From Ornithodoros turicata (Eukaryota > Arthropoda > Arachnida > Ixodida > Argasidae), in contig NC_088203.1 in NCBI RefSeq assembly GCF_037126465.1, positions 107,991,507 through 108,055,506 on the forward strand: DNA of 64,000 bases. Reading direction: 5' to 3'. The notes beneath the pieces were generated by a model that worked only from the letters and a program-made list of their open reading frames with translations, was not told the origin of the DNA and did not search any database. Position numbers and translations under genes: made by a program. Of this stretch, positions 11,233 to 23,571 are shown one piece after another (the first letter of the stretch is position 1; each line of letters starts with the position of its first letter).

Positions 11233-14200
11233 ATGGCAACCCATTTCCTCGACAAAATTTATGCCCAGGAGATCGAAAAGATTGATAAAAAGTGCGCTGG
11301 AAAACACGTTGTTCTGATTTAACGTCCGGAATTTGTTTTTTTCTTTTTCAGGATAGAAGAAACGCTCGGAGAAATTGAGACCTCTCTCCTTTCTAGAGGG
11401 CGACAACATGATACAGCACGTGAAAAGGACGCTACCCAAACCACATTGGAACTTCAGCGGTTAATGCAGTGCATTGAGAAAACGGTGCGTCTTATCTTAA
11501 AGAAAAGTAGAGGGAGAGAAAAATAAAGGAATAAAAGCTTTGCCACACTTTCGGTAAATGTTACTTAGATTAGTTAATTACCACGTCTAAAATATTTCAG
11601 GAAACCATAGTAGCAGGCAATATCTTGCAACAACATTTTTGTATTCTATTTTCAGCTGGACTTGTGTCACACCAACCCGTCCTCAGTGGACATACTTTTT
11701 GACAACCTTCAAGATCTTAGCAAGTTTGGTTCCTTGCCGCAGCTCAGTTATGTACCAGAGTGTCCGATCTGTACAAAACAGACACAATCAAACTGCTTTC
11801 CTCAGCAAGTCCACAAAAATGGCGCTTCCAAAAGTGAGATAATCACGGAGAGGAACCCCACTGTTTTTATGAAGATTACCTCGGAAGAAGAATTGGCCAT
11901 CGCCTGGCAGTCCATCTGCTACCACATCCATGCGGATATTTGCAAAGAACTCACCACTAAGCCTTGTTTTTTGACACTTGGAGACAGTGTGATAAAAAAA
12001 TCGCTATGGAAACTTTACCTGAATGTTCTTCGAGTCCTTTTCACCGCTGAACAAGTTCAGAAGACTCATGGATACATTCGCACACAGCAGTTGACCAACT
12101 TGCCAACTGAGTGTTGCTTCAGCTGCCTCTGTGAATTCTGTATTGAGAACCTCCTAGATGATGTCTCCTTTCTCAGCATGGGCTATTTTCGTCCACTTGT
12201 GGTGACATGGCAAGAGTTACAAGCAACTTACATTGCTCACATTCAAACATATGTCGGTGAACAGCTCGCTCAACTCAATGATGCAATTCTGTTATGCAAT
12301 ACAAACCAGCAAGCAAATGTTGTTAGTGGAATTGATTTCAAAAGTTTGCACTCTTTGGTTGACAGGTGTCACCTACAAAATTTGGCTCAGCAAATTGACA
12401 AACAGAGAGATAAAAAATCTCGGACCTGCAGTTATCAAAAAATAAACTTTTGTGGGAAGCGAACAAATAGTATTTCCGACTGGTTACTAAATTGTGTTCT
12501 GCAGCTGGTGGAAGAGCTGTTCTGGCTTGACCAGCAACTGCATTGTATTAGCTGCGTTGAAACTGAAGATGATAGCAGCTACACTATGCTCAAGGGTAAA
12601 TATGTCACATTGGGCTTTGTATCTATGCGAGACACTAAATAAAATGAATTTCAGGAGGACAGTCATCTTTGGCTTCCAACAGCCCATCACCGGAAGATGA
12701 TGATGCTAAAATTGGCTGGGACTGGAGGTAACACAGCCAAAATGTCCAAAGTAAAAGTAAATGCCACCATTTTCTAGGTCAACACTGGCATCCCATGGTG
12801 TGCTGACAATGCTGCAACGGGAAGTTCAGAACTGTGGTTTCCAAATACCAGCCATGAAGCAGCAACCTGTCATGCCAGCAACTCCTGTTGATATTGACGA
12901 TGCTACCATGATCAGTGTGTTTTCCTTTGGTAGGACAGCTGCTACATTTTTCTTTTCCTCTAGACAGCTTTGCTGGCTACCATCATCAATAAAACAAGTT
13001 AGCTACGATGCCCAAACAAATTGACGCGCTTGAGAAACCATCTTTTTTGCAGTACTCTCTACTGTATTGGGCAACAGCTTTCATTTATACGAAAGCTTTT
13101 AGAAGATTTTCTCAATAGAAATGTATTCATTTGCTTACACAGGCAGGTAAATTATAAAGCTTCTTAACCTCTTGATGAACTCAGAAAAAACGACCTCCAA
13201 TAAACAGCTCGCAATGAAAAATCTCTGCCAAGGAAATTGCATTGTGCATTGTGTGTTTCTTGCAGCTGACAAGATGGTTTGCCATCTAGAGCAGTTCTTG
13301 AACGTCCTATCTGCTTCCCAAGGTTCCTTCTCCCCCTTCCGTGCATCCTTCTCTCACACACTTCATATTCATCTCGCGGAGGTACTTGATGTAATCAACA
13401 GCATCATCGTTGAATGCTCCGTCGAGGTGTTGTACGTAGCTATCAACACAGTTGAGTATCTGGAAGGGCGTATCACAACCTTTGGAGAGACCCTACACAA
13501 GGTGTTAGTAGAGTATCTAATGTTGTTCTGGGTCTCAAGGGCGATTTCATTCCAAGCTCCTACTTTAGGTCGGAGAATGGTTTCGAGGATCTCAGAAAGA
13601 AGATATTAAGCACCGCTACAGAAATCCAGCAACTCATTGTGACGCATCACCTCAAGTGGCTCTCTGGCTGTGTCCTTCTGGACAAGCCTTCGTGCGAGGT
13701 ATCCCCATTCATCCTAGGACATTCTACATTCCCATTGTTTCTCAGGGGAATCCTGTATCCTTCACTGTTCAAGCTTGGCACGTTTACATGCGAAGCATCA
13801 GCTGGGATATGTTCTCCTCCCTTCCAACTCTTGGAGCGCAGCAACTGGTGGCAGAGATTTTGTCTTTCGTTCTGGAGCAGATGTGTTTCCAGTACGCCAC
13901 GCAGACAACACTGGCAGATATCAAGATGCTGCTGCTTTCTACGTACGACATGCTCTTTTATGTCTGCCGGTCCCGAAAGGAATTGACTGGCTCACGCGAT
14001 ATGGAACTGTGCAGGGATAAACGGGTAAGGAATGGTCCTTTATGCGAGCCATTAATTGTGTCCAAAACACTTTTTGCAACATTCTCAAAAAAAGCAATTT
14101 TTTTTCAAAGGCGTACAACATTGAGTCGATCCACAGCCATTGTACAGTTCTACTAGCTACGTTGTGCGTGGGAAGTGTGTCACTGGAGGAACTGTACCAA

Positions 14201-16510
14201 GTGTTCAAGCGAGGCTATCCTCCGCGACATCCATGTTCTCCGCAGCTCACGTGGCTCAAACCGTTGACAGCACCAAACGTCATCATATGGGTCTCATTCC
14301 GTCTAGCCACTGCTTTACCGCGACCAAATGCACCCGCATTAGTCAGAGTGAGAGATCTTAGTGCCAGAGAGGATACCGTGTCTATTGTCAATCTTTTGTC
14401 CCAGGCACTGACAACACAAGGCTGTACGCTCGCCATCATGCTACTCTCAAGAATTGCAAACACTCAGGGTGATCAGAGCTTTTCTGATGCCCTTTTCAGA
14501 ACATTTGTTGAGTGCACCCATGCGCCAGATTGTTTAGCAGATACACTTGTGGCCACTATTGAAAGGTATCGCCTTCCAAAATGCTACGTATAAAATAACA
14601 GTATTAACCATTGTACCCTGCAGCCTCGATGGATGGAAGCAATTTGAGAGAAATGCAATGCTGGAATCCGAGGTATTTTTTTCTCCCAGAGTTACGCCAG
14701 TAATAGAGATACTGATTGACTTTCAGAGACCATGGTGGTTCAAATCGTTGCAAATTCTCCTGGCACCGTACGTCCAGAAGTACGTAGGCACCAAAAGTAA
14801 AAGGAAAACCTCATTAAAGTTTTGCTTTCTAGCATGATTGCAAGCTCAGCCTTGACCATTGTGTTTCTGACTCGCAACAAAGAAGGTCAGAAATGCCAAC
14901 TAGAGGCCCTCTACACACCTGGCGAACAAGGTCCAAAAATATAGCGGCGTTAGCCCTCCCTAAAACATTTTTCCTAAATATTGCAGAAAAATCGTGTAGT
15001 CTCTTTTGCCTGGCAGAAATTCTCTCTTGCGCTCGAGACCTGATTGCGATGTTTCCTGTACCAATCATGCACTGCCTCGCGAGACTCCAATTCCACATTC
15101 AATCAACGGGCGTTGAGCCTTTAAAGGAATGCATTGGCCTTCAAGTAAGTACGCAACTTTGATGTTAAAGTAAATGCAAAACAGACAATAATTGTTGTTA
15201 ATCCGATATAGGTGCTACTCTCCACACTGTACGACCACCTCCAAAGTAAAGATGAGCTCCAACTGACATTTGGGATGAGTTTAGATGAAGCTACACTCAG
15301 CACCTGTCTCAATCTGGCTGGCCTTCTTGCCTCCATCATGCTCAACAATCTTCCTGATGGTGTCTGTCGGAAGCATTTGGACAATGTTGCGCAACAAGTC
15401 GACATCATTGCACATAGTTTTAACGAAAGCGGGTAACTATATCGTGGTTTTGCATATCTACCATTGTGGTGGGGTTCCCTTCAGAGGCAACAATCCTTAG
15501 TCAATGATGCAGTGGAAAATATGACTCGCCAATGAAATCCCCAATGGCCGTGACGTGGTCATCTAATGTGACGTCATCTCATCATAAAAGGCTTTAAATG
15601 AATTCTGTGGCACCTTTCTATGTTCCTTTGAAAGGGATCGCTCGGTCGGTCAAACACGTGAGCTTAGTGCACGTTATGAGTGTGTGCACACGTGAGTGGT
15701 ATCTTACCATTTCTCTTTCCTCTGTGAATAGGAACAACACTCAGGAGAGCAAAGTGCAAGAAGAGGACGTTGCATTGGCAGTAGAGGCTCTCATGAAAAC
15801 TTTGCATGGTAACGAGGAAAAAATGCTTTTCAGAGGCTTGACCAGTTTTCTTTCAGGCCATGCTGCGATAGAGTCTCTTCACGCTGTTCTCATCAACAAT
15901 AAGGGATGGATCCAATCGAGTCTTGCCATTGCTCACGGAAACCCTCCAGCATCAGCAGAGGAGACCTTCAACCCACTCGGGGCTTATATGGAAATTCAAC
16001 AACAGACCCAGGTGGGAAAATTTGTTTTATGCCAATTATACATTGGGTTCATCTCCTGGTAAAAAATGTGGCTCTTTTGATATGGAAGCTCTCCTTGACA
16101 TGGCCTACGAAGCTGTCAAGACACTTTGTGGAACACTTTGCTCTTTGCAGCACTGACTATAAAGATGAAAAATAAGTGTGTTTGGGGCAAGTATCTGCAA
16201 GTATATGGTGTCACACTAAAGACAATACGTTCTGGTCACAGAATCTAAAATTTCATTCATCGAGTGACAGCACCTTAGGTTCAACTGAATTCTCTCTCCA
16301 TAAACATATTCACAGATGGCGTCATTGCTTTGACAGGAACGCCTGCCAAACTATATGTTGGATGAAAAGGAGATCCTGCCACACTTGGCTGATGCAGGAA
16401 TTACAGAAACCAATTTCCGCAAGCTCCTCTGCAACCGTTGGGAACTGAAGGGTTCAAATCCTGTCCTGCCCGAAAAATGTGTCAGAGTACTGAAGACCTT
16501 GTACAGCTAA
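11233..16510 (+). CDS. KIAA0825: KIAA0825-like protein, 16 exons
   Basis: Exons are 11233-11291, 11352-11484, 11656-12595, 12655-12727, 12778-12929, 13266-13501, 13576-13698, 13746-14024, 14111-14565, 14624-14672, 14727-14783, 14833-14885, 15000-15144, 15212-15432, 15732-16011 and 16337-16510. All phases agree and give about 1142 residues. The start is the ATG of MATHFLDKIYAQEIEKID; the end is LKTLYS-stop. Blocks that recall KIAA0825, a roughly 1275-residue vertebrate protein of unknown biochemical role linked to limb patterning, are VSFTVQAWHVYM with the following SSLPTLGAQQLVAEIL, FNPLGAYMEI, and NFRKLLCNRWELK near the C-terminus. No enzymatic motif is visible. The acceptors at 13576 and 15000 were chosen by phase and are the least certain. 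The ATG lies 85 bp after the foldback element, which may therefore sit in the promoter. Confidence 0.82.
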
Positions 16511-16615
16511 TCTGTGTAGCACACGTAATCAATCAATCAATCAGTCATTGTGGTACTTCTTGGTGGCATCAATCTTCTGTACTAGACGCACATTTGACAC
16601 ACACTAATTCTCAAG

Positions 16616-17278
16616 GTCATGGTCAAACTACTCATTATGCAAGCCATCAGCTCTCATCTCATGCTTTTCAATGCCTGCAATAACTGCTTGACCAGGTATG
16701 TGTGGATTCACCGTCTGTGCTGTCAGCTATACATTACAGGCCTATTCCTATGGGCAGCAGACATCGTTTTGCCCAAAATGTCGCCTCTTCATAACGAGTG
16801 AAGCACGTAAACAGGAGCAAGATTGTGTCTGCGATCGAGGAACGACAGAAGGGAAGAAGCTACCAGTGATAATAGCCATCCGTTCCATGCAAGTCTTTGG
16901 CAATCAGTAGGTTGCCTCCAGATAGTAGTAGCTCATACATGGGCATATCAACACTTCTTTGGAAACCTATCACCCTGTCCCAAAGACTTCCCTGAAGCCT
17001 CTACATCCCCAAGTCATGTATGTCTCCAGGGTGACAGTGCCATCATACTGTCCTTTCTGCATGTAATGGAACAGAGGTTGGAATCAATTCATTTTGTCTC
17101 TGCCATGACACACAACTCGTGCGATTATTCCAAACATTACTGTGACAAACACCACGATCATGCCATTTGACGTCTACAGATGTGGTCCAACTGTGTCAAC
17201 GCTCACTTTATCCCATTTGATGTATCCAATCTTACATCTCCATGTTCTCTGCTGTATTACCATTCCTGCCTTGAGTAG
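16616..17278 (+). CDS. Exon-like pieces of an unidentified gene with a CxxC...CxxC pattern
   Basis: 16616-16695 (from VMVKLLIMQAISSHLM) joins in phase to a piece starting at 16727 and gives NACNNC, then about 16 residues, then FCPKC: two CxxC pairs spaced like a zinc ribbon. Further right, 17031-17170 and 17180-17278 are open after good acceptor sites and end in stops. The four pieces may not all belong to one gene. I do not recognise the family. The pattern is compatible with an OB-fold/zinc-ribbon protein, but that is inference. A decayed gene is also possible. Confidence 0.35.
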
Positions 17279-17330
17279 ATTGGAAGATCAGTTTGAGAGC
17301 ATTTGGAGTGCAAAAAGCATTCGAACCTGG

Positions 17331-17802
17331 TGAAATATGTGTCTGAAGGAAAGTGCAATCTATTCTTAGCAGATGAGACTGCCTTCAAAGGTCAATTTCT
17401 ATTTTCGGTCATATCGAGATTAGCTTTGTAAGCCACTTTTTAGGCACATACTAATACACAGATACATATTTACCACAAAAGTGCAATCTTTACAACCTGT
17501 CATCAATAAGATACTGCCTCCACAAGAATGTTTCCACTGTAGGGTGTCGGTACAAGTAGTCGTCTTGTGCTGCAATAACTGAAAACTCGTTAATTGCCAA
17601 GATATGGAGCACTCATGCAACACATTCTTGCATCACTGTGACATAATATTTTTACCTAACAGGAAAGGCAGCAGCTAAATGTGCATGCATGAATCTTTCC
17701 ATACATGTACACTATGTATGCCTGATTTTGCCTTAAATTATGGATTAAAAAGTACTTATTTTTACCCGGAAGTTTGCGCATTTAACTGGGGCTATTTACG
17801 CC
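17331..17802. other. No gene seen
   Basis: AT-rich sequence without supported exons or repeat ends, leading into the TAGGG-ended element that starts at 17803. Confidence 0.4.
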
Positions 17803-18201
17803 TAGGGTTCTTAGTTTTCGGGTTTTACGCTTTTCCAAATTAGGGAGGGAAAGATAGGGTGGTATGACCTCTGTCTGATATGTCGTCGGGGAATTTTCGA
17901 GTGAAACAAAAGGCATAGGAAACAAGCCACTGCTGTGACACTGGAACGAGAAACAAGAATCTTTATATTTCTGCATGGAACTGGGGACTTGCCAAAGTTG
18001 CAGGAGGGGGATTATAAAAGGAGGACAAATAGCGCTCTTTGCTGATATTATGATTCATCTTTCTGACAGTTTACCTAGAACGACAAGTTGCAAGGATTTC
18101 GGGCAGATATTGGGTTTTACCCCAATTCTTGAAAACTTGTTTGGTGGGTTGGGGAACTAGATCGTGAAAAATCGAGTTTCGCCCAAAAACGAAAAACCCT
18201 A
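17803..18201. mobile_element. Small TAGGG-ended hAT-like element, older copy
   Basis: The left end TAGGGTTCTTAGTTTTCGGG mirrors the right end (reverse complement TAGGGTTTTTCGTTTTTGGG). Length is 399 bp. The flanking 8-mers TTTACGCC (17795-17802) and GTTATGCC (18202-18209) match at 6 of 8 positions, as for an aged 8-bp target duplication. It has no coding capacity, so it would be non-autonomous. Confidence 0.5.
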
Positions 18202-18232
18202 GTTATGCCGTGTCATTTGTGACACTTATCAC

Positions 18233-19113
18233 TAGGGCCCGGAAGTTGATGCAAAATGCATATTTTTATAACGCGCTCTAATGAATCCAATGAAATCAAT
18301 CACGACAGCTCAACTCTACAGCGTTTCACGTATCATATAATTGTGTATTTCTTCCCGATTGTCCTATGATATGACGGTTGTGTGTTATGTCATATTTCTA
18401 TGCCATTTGGTTGCATATATTGTGTCATATTTCAGTCTTTTTCTCTCTTTCTGTTTTAATAAATATATTCCCCCAATTTGAATGATTTTTTAGAAAGAAG
18501 GCCATGGGTTCAAAACTTGTGTTCCGGCTACTCTACCTTTAGGCTGCTACATGCTGCACTAGCACCGAGAACTGATTTGAACGGAACGTACAACAAGCAG
18601 TCAGTGAAGCATCTTTGCAGACATTGGTGCAAAAAATGGCTTACCAGAAAGTCGTGTTAATTTCTAATCTGGTCCTACTCTCATAGAAAGATGCTGGAAG
18701 TTGTGCTCAACCAAGATAAGCAGCAGCAATGAACAGCACAACGAATACATGGCTTTCTTAACTGGCAAAACAGGAAGTTCTTAATCATCCCATGCAGAAA
18801 TGCATATGCATGTGTGTATGTATGCACACACACTTTTGAAAACCTGGGGGTGAAACTGCACATAGATGGGCTACATCTTGAATACCTGAGTATGGGTATG
18901 CTGGCATGCTGCAATGTCCAATGAATGTGCATTTGACCGTCCAAAAGGAATTTTAAGATTTTTTGAAAGGCAAGTTACATAGTTTTACTGTTCCAAGCCG
19001 CGCCAAGGCTTCCGGAGCAACATCCCTGGCATATTTCTGCATATTTATGCATTTCACGACACATATTGAGCGCATATTTTTCAAGATTTTTGCGCATAAA
19101 GTCCCGGGCCCTA
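18233..19113. mobile_element. Non-autonomous hAT-like element with intact 8-bp target duplication
   Basis: The ends are TAGGGCCCGG and CCGGGCCCTA, a perfect 10-bp terminal inverted repeat with looser similarity further in. The 8-mer CTTATCAC occurs directly at 18225-18232 and 19114-19121. An 8-bp duplication with TAGGG-type ends is characteristic of the hAT superfamily. The 881-bp interior has repeated GCATATTT motifs next to both ends and no transposase frame, so it would depend on a transposase in trans. Confidence 0.8.
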
Positions 19114-19595
19114 CTTATCACAAACATATTTTCTCACCTGTCTCATCAATGTTCCTTAAAATGATTCTCTCAATAATTTGTATACAGGTTGTGTGCTTGC
19201 TTATTTTGCATCCCATAAACATAAACACAGTGTGGCACAAAAACGAGGCCCATGGACAATTCAAAAATATGTTCAATGCTGGCAAACTGACAAAAGGCCA
19301 CACAAAAGGCAAGCTGGCCACAAGCTGGCAAAATATTGGCAGACAGCCACTGTGGATCCTGCACAAACACAAACACACTGTTGTTTCAGTCTTGTCACTT
19401 AACGCGAGCAATGAAGCCCAGTCATCATCATCATTAAAATAAAGTGGTTGTCTCTTCATTTGAGCTTGCTGCAGAGAAACTGCTGATCTGTACATTTTTT
19501 TTTTTCTTTCACCGAATGGGGGTGAGTGAACTTGATTAACACTATTTAAAGACAACACACTTAGCATATTTGTTGTCTTCTTCGTGTTTGTCCAG

Positions 19596-19959
19596 GCAGT
19601 GTTTGAGAAAAACGCATCCATCGTGTACCTCACAGAATGGTCATCACTTGCTGCAGATCACATGAGCAGTAGGTGAGTTGACTCCTGCACAGACCCAACC
19701 TACAGGACACCATCCTGCAGTAAAATTCTTTTGGCAATGTAAACAAAGTGAGCTTATGCTTCGGCAAGGCTGTTTTGCTTTGATTTTGTAATTCCATCCG
19801 TCATGAGTTGCCTTCCTCCTTCGGCAGAGCGAGCCCGGTCCGCTATTCTTCGGAACCGAAGTGACTTGAACCCAGATGCCCAACTTGTCAAAGATGATGC
19901 CCTTGACCTGTGCTTTGCTACTACTGATGATGGAGTTGCTTCATCTTCCCGTGCTGTTG
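19596..19959 (+). CDS. Two candidate exons, gene unidentified
   Basis: 19596-19672 follows a good acceptor and ends in AG|GTGAGT; it encodes 26 residues including KNASIVYLTEWSSLAADHM. 19828-19959 is open after CGGCAG and includes RSDLNPDAQLVKDDALDL. Their phases do not join directly, so they are either separated by an unseen exon or unrelated. No family is recognised. Confidence 0.25.
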
Positions 19960-20100
19960 GTTGCTTAATACTGCCTTCCTGCAATTTTTAACCACCAATT
20001 AATGAGACAAATAGTTGCCTTCTCTGCCCTCAAAATGCATCTCCTCAAGTAGTTACTCGAAAGAAGCAAACATATTGCGACACATTTAAAATGCCACTAC

Positions 20101-22518
20101 ATGGGCAGATGTTCGTGAGGCCACGACCATCTGCCCACTGGGACAGTCCATCATCGCCAGTGAGAACTCATGTAGAGGAACACCACCTCCTCTACATTTG
20201 GTGAACCGAACGTTCGGCGGAATGTCCCACTGGGCAGATGTTCGTGAGGCCACGACCATCTGCCCACTGGGACAGTCCATCATCGCCAGTGAGAACTCAT
20301 GTAGAGGAACACCACCTCCTCTACATTTGGTGAACCGAACGTTCGGCGGAATGTCCCACTGGGCAGATGTTCGTGAGGCCACGACCATCTGCCCACTGGG
20401 ACAGTCCATCATCGCCAGTGAGAACTCATGTAGAGGAACACCACCTCCTCTACATTTGGTGAACCGAACGTTCGGCGGAATGTCCCACTGGGCAGATGTT
20501 CGTGAGGCCACGACCATCTGCCCACTGGGACAGTCCATCATCGCCAGTGAGAACTCATGTAGAGGAACACCACCTCCTCTACATTTGGTGAACCGAACGT
20601 TCGGCGGAATGTCCCACTGGGCAGATGTTCGTGAGGCCACGACCATCTGCCCACTGGGACAGTCCATCATCGCCAGTGAGAACTCATGTAGAGGAACACC
20701 ACCTCCTCTACATTTGGTGAACCGAACGTTCGGCGGAATGTCCCACTGGGCAGATGTTCGTGAGGCCACGACCATCTGCCCACTGGGACAGTCCATCATC
20801 GCCAGTGAGAACTCATGTAGAGGAACACCACCTCCTCTACATTTGGTGAACCGAACGTTCGGCGGAATGTCCCACTGGGCAGATGTTCGTGAGGCCACGA
20901 CCATCTGCCCACTGGGACAGTCCATCATCGCCAGTGAGAACTCATGTAGAGGAACACCACCTCCTCTACATTTGGTGAACCGAACGTTCGGCGGAATGTC
21001 CCACTGGGCAGATGTTCGTGAGGCCACGACCATCTGCCCACTGGGACAGTCCATCATCGCCAGTGAGAACTCATGTAGAGGAACACCACCTCCTCTACAT
21101 TTGGTGAACCGAACGTTCGGCGGAATGTCCCACTGGGCAGATGTTCGTGAGGCCACGACCATCTGCCCACTGGGACAGTCCATCATCGCCAGTGAGAACT
21201 CATGTAGAGGAACACCACCTCCTCTACATTTGGTGAACCGAACGTTCGGCGGAATGTCCCACTGGGCAGATGTTCGTGAGGCCACGACCATCTGCCCACT
21301 GGGACAGTCCATCATCGCCAGTGAGAACTCATGTAGAGGAACACCACCTCCTCTACATTTGGTGAACCGAACGTTCGGCGGAATGTCCCACTGGGCAGAT
21401 GTTCGTGAGGCCACGACCATCTGCCCACTGGGACAGTCCATCATCGCCAGTGAGAACTCATGTAGAGGAACACCACCTCCTCTACATTTGGTGAACCGAA
21501 CGTTCGGCGGAATGTCCCACTGGGCAGATGTTCGTGAGGCCACGACCATCTGCCCACTGGGACAGTCCATCATCGCCAGTGAGAACTCATGTAGAGGAAC
21601 ACCACCTCCTCTACATTTGGTGAACCGAACGTTCGGCGGAATGTCCCACTGGGCAGATGTTCGTGAGGCCACGACCATCTGCCCACTGGGACAGTCCATC
21701 ATCGCCAGTGAGAACTCATGTAGAGGAACACCACCTCCTCTACATTTGGTGAACCGAACGTTCGGCGGAATGTCCCACTGGGCAGATGTTCGTGAGGCCA
21801 CGACCATCTGCCCACTGGGACAGTCCATCATCGCCAGTGAGAACTCATGTAGAGGAACACCACCTCCTCTACATTTGGTGAACCGAACGTTCGGCGGAAT
21901 GTCCCACTGGGCAGATGTTCGTGAGGCCACGACCATCTGCCCACTGGGACAGTCCATCATCGCCAGTGAGAACTCATGTAGAGGAACACCACCTCCTCTA
22001 CATTTGGTGAACCGAACGTTCGGCGGAATGTCCCACTGGGCAGATGTTCGTGAGGCCACGACCATCTGCCCACTGGGACAGTCCATCATCGCCAGTGAGA
22101 ACTCATGTAGAGGAACACCACCTCCTCTACATTTGGTGAACCGAACGTTCGGCGGAATGTCCCACTGGGCAGATGTTCGTGAGGCCACGACCATCTGCCC
22201 ACTGGGACAGTCCATCATCGCCAGTGAGAACTCATGTAGAGGAACACCACCTCCTCTACATTTGGTGAACCGAACGTTCGGCGGAATGTCCCACTGGGCA
22301 GATGTTCGTGAGGCCACGACCATCTGCCCACTGGGACAGTCCATCATCGCCAGTGAGAACTCATGTAGAGGAACACCACCTCCTCTACATTTGGTGAACC
22401 GAACGTTCGGCGGAATGTCCCACTGGGCAGATGTTCGTGAGGCCACGACCATCTGCCCACTGGGACAGTCCATCATCGCCGGTAAGGACTCATGTAGAGG
22501 AACACCACCTCCTCTACA
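20101..22518. repeat. 129-bp tandem array built from an LTR / primer-site junction
   Basis: The motif GTTCGTGAGG recurs every 129 bp from 20111 to 22433 (18 exact periods), about 18.7 nearly identical copies. Each unit contains the 3' end of the LTR found at 23060-23227, ending CCTCTACA, then TTTGGTGAACCGAACGTTCGG, which corresponds to the sequence just downstream of that LTR (primer-site region). A reversed copy of a roughly 16-bp stretch of the LTR follows, so each unit holds a hairpin (GTCCCACTGGGCAGAT against ATCTGCCCACTGGGAC, one mismatch). Because 129 is a multiple of three, both strands show open frames of 777 and 796 codons; these are artefacts of the period, not genes. The last unit diverges towards the LTR sequence. 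Confidence 0.9.
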
Positions 22519-23227
22519 TTTGGTGACCTGAACGTGTAGCGTAAATTTCGTTGGCGTAAATCATCCTAAATTTTTCGGCAAACCAGCAGCGGACCACCTT
22601 CTGGCAGGCAAGTCACACCGTGACCAGCAGGGATATCATAGCAAGTTTGCTTTCCGGCCTCCACCTGCTTCATGATGATCCTCCCCGGCACTTCTCTGTC
22701 TGACGACAACCAGCATTCATGCTCTCGTACCGGTCGCGGTACTGTCGCCCACTCAGCAACAATCAACGCTCGCAATCACTCAACACACTCAGCAAGCACT
22801 CAGCACACTCAGCAGACACTCAACACAATTAGCACCACTCACGCATCCAAGCAGTCAAGCACTCAACATTCACATCTCATCACTGGAACCCGCCCAGATC
22901 GCACCGCTCTTGTTTCCGCCATCCAGTTGCTGCTGCAACTCCCACAATCACAAGCCGTGTGTCCAGTCGTCCACCATCCACGAGTCGTCCTCATTCTCCT
23001 CTTCAAGGTATCGACACGGACCTCAACCGCACGCACCATTCCGCGTCTGGGGGGGGGGGTGATGTGGCGGCGCGTAGACGAGGACGCGCCTCTGCTGATG
23101 CGCGCTACTGTGCCTGGCAGCCAATTCTACCAGCACCGTCCTAGCGTGAGACCAGGAACATCTACCCGCTGGAACATTCCATCATCGCCGGTCAGGACTC
23201 ATGTGGAGAAACATCACCTCCTCTACA
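22428..23227 (+). mobile_element. Deletion derivative of a Ty3/Gypsy-type LTR element, copy 1
   Basis: The final array unit acts as the end of a 5' LTR (CCTCTACA at 22511-22518). A primer-site region starting TTTGGTGACC and a leader follow, then a CACTCA-AGCAAC-rich tail, a G-run polypurine tract and a 3' LTR at 23060-23227 (TGATGTGG to CTCTACA). Nearly all gag and pol are missing. Leader and tail match the piece at 35.7-36.5 kb and the Gypsy piece at 49-51.5 kb, so all belong to one family. It could only move with proteins supplied in trans. Confidence 0.75.
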
Positions 23228-23571
23228 GAGGTATCTCTTTAAACAACAATGAAAAATTTGGAACTGTGCCAGTTTTTCAAAGTATTCACCATGCCCATCT
23301 CGCTGATGCCTTGGTCATACAAAGAGGTGGGCTGCTATCGCTATCTGTGTCTTTCCTCTAAGGTGCCCAAACAAATGGGGATAAATCTGGGCTATAAGGA
23401 GCATAAGGCAAAACCTCCCAGCACATCTTGGCCGACATGTATGGCTTTCCAATTCAATCAATAAAAACCTTGAGGCCCTGCATTGTCACGGAGAAGAGTG
23501 ACGCTTCCAGACAGCATCCCAGGCCCATTATGAATGTCAAGTAGTACTGGGCATCATTCCTGACTCTAAGG

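Noticed and set aside
11049..11285. Open frame overlapping the KIAA0825 start region
   Set aside because: It mostly translates the B' segment of the foldback element and is in a different frame from the exon at 11233-11291.
20086..22531. Open frames of 777 (+) and 796 (-) codons with 43-residue repeats, resembling a repeat protein
   Set aside because: The tandem period is 129 bp, a multiple of three, so any stop-free frame stays open through the array on both strands. The unit is LTR and primer-site DNA.
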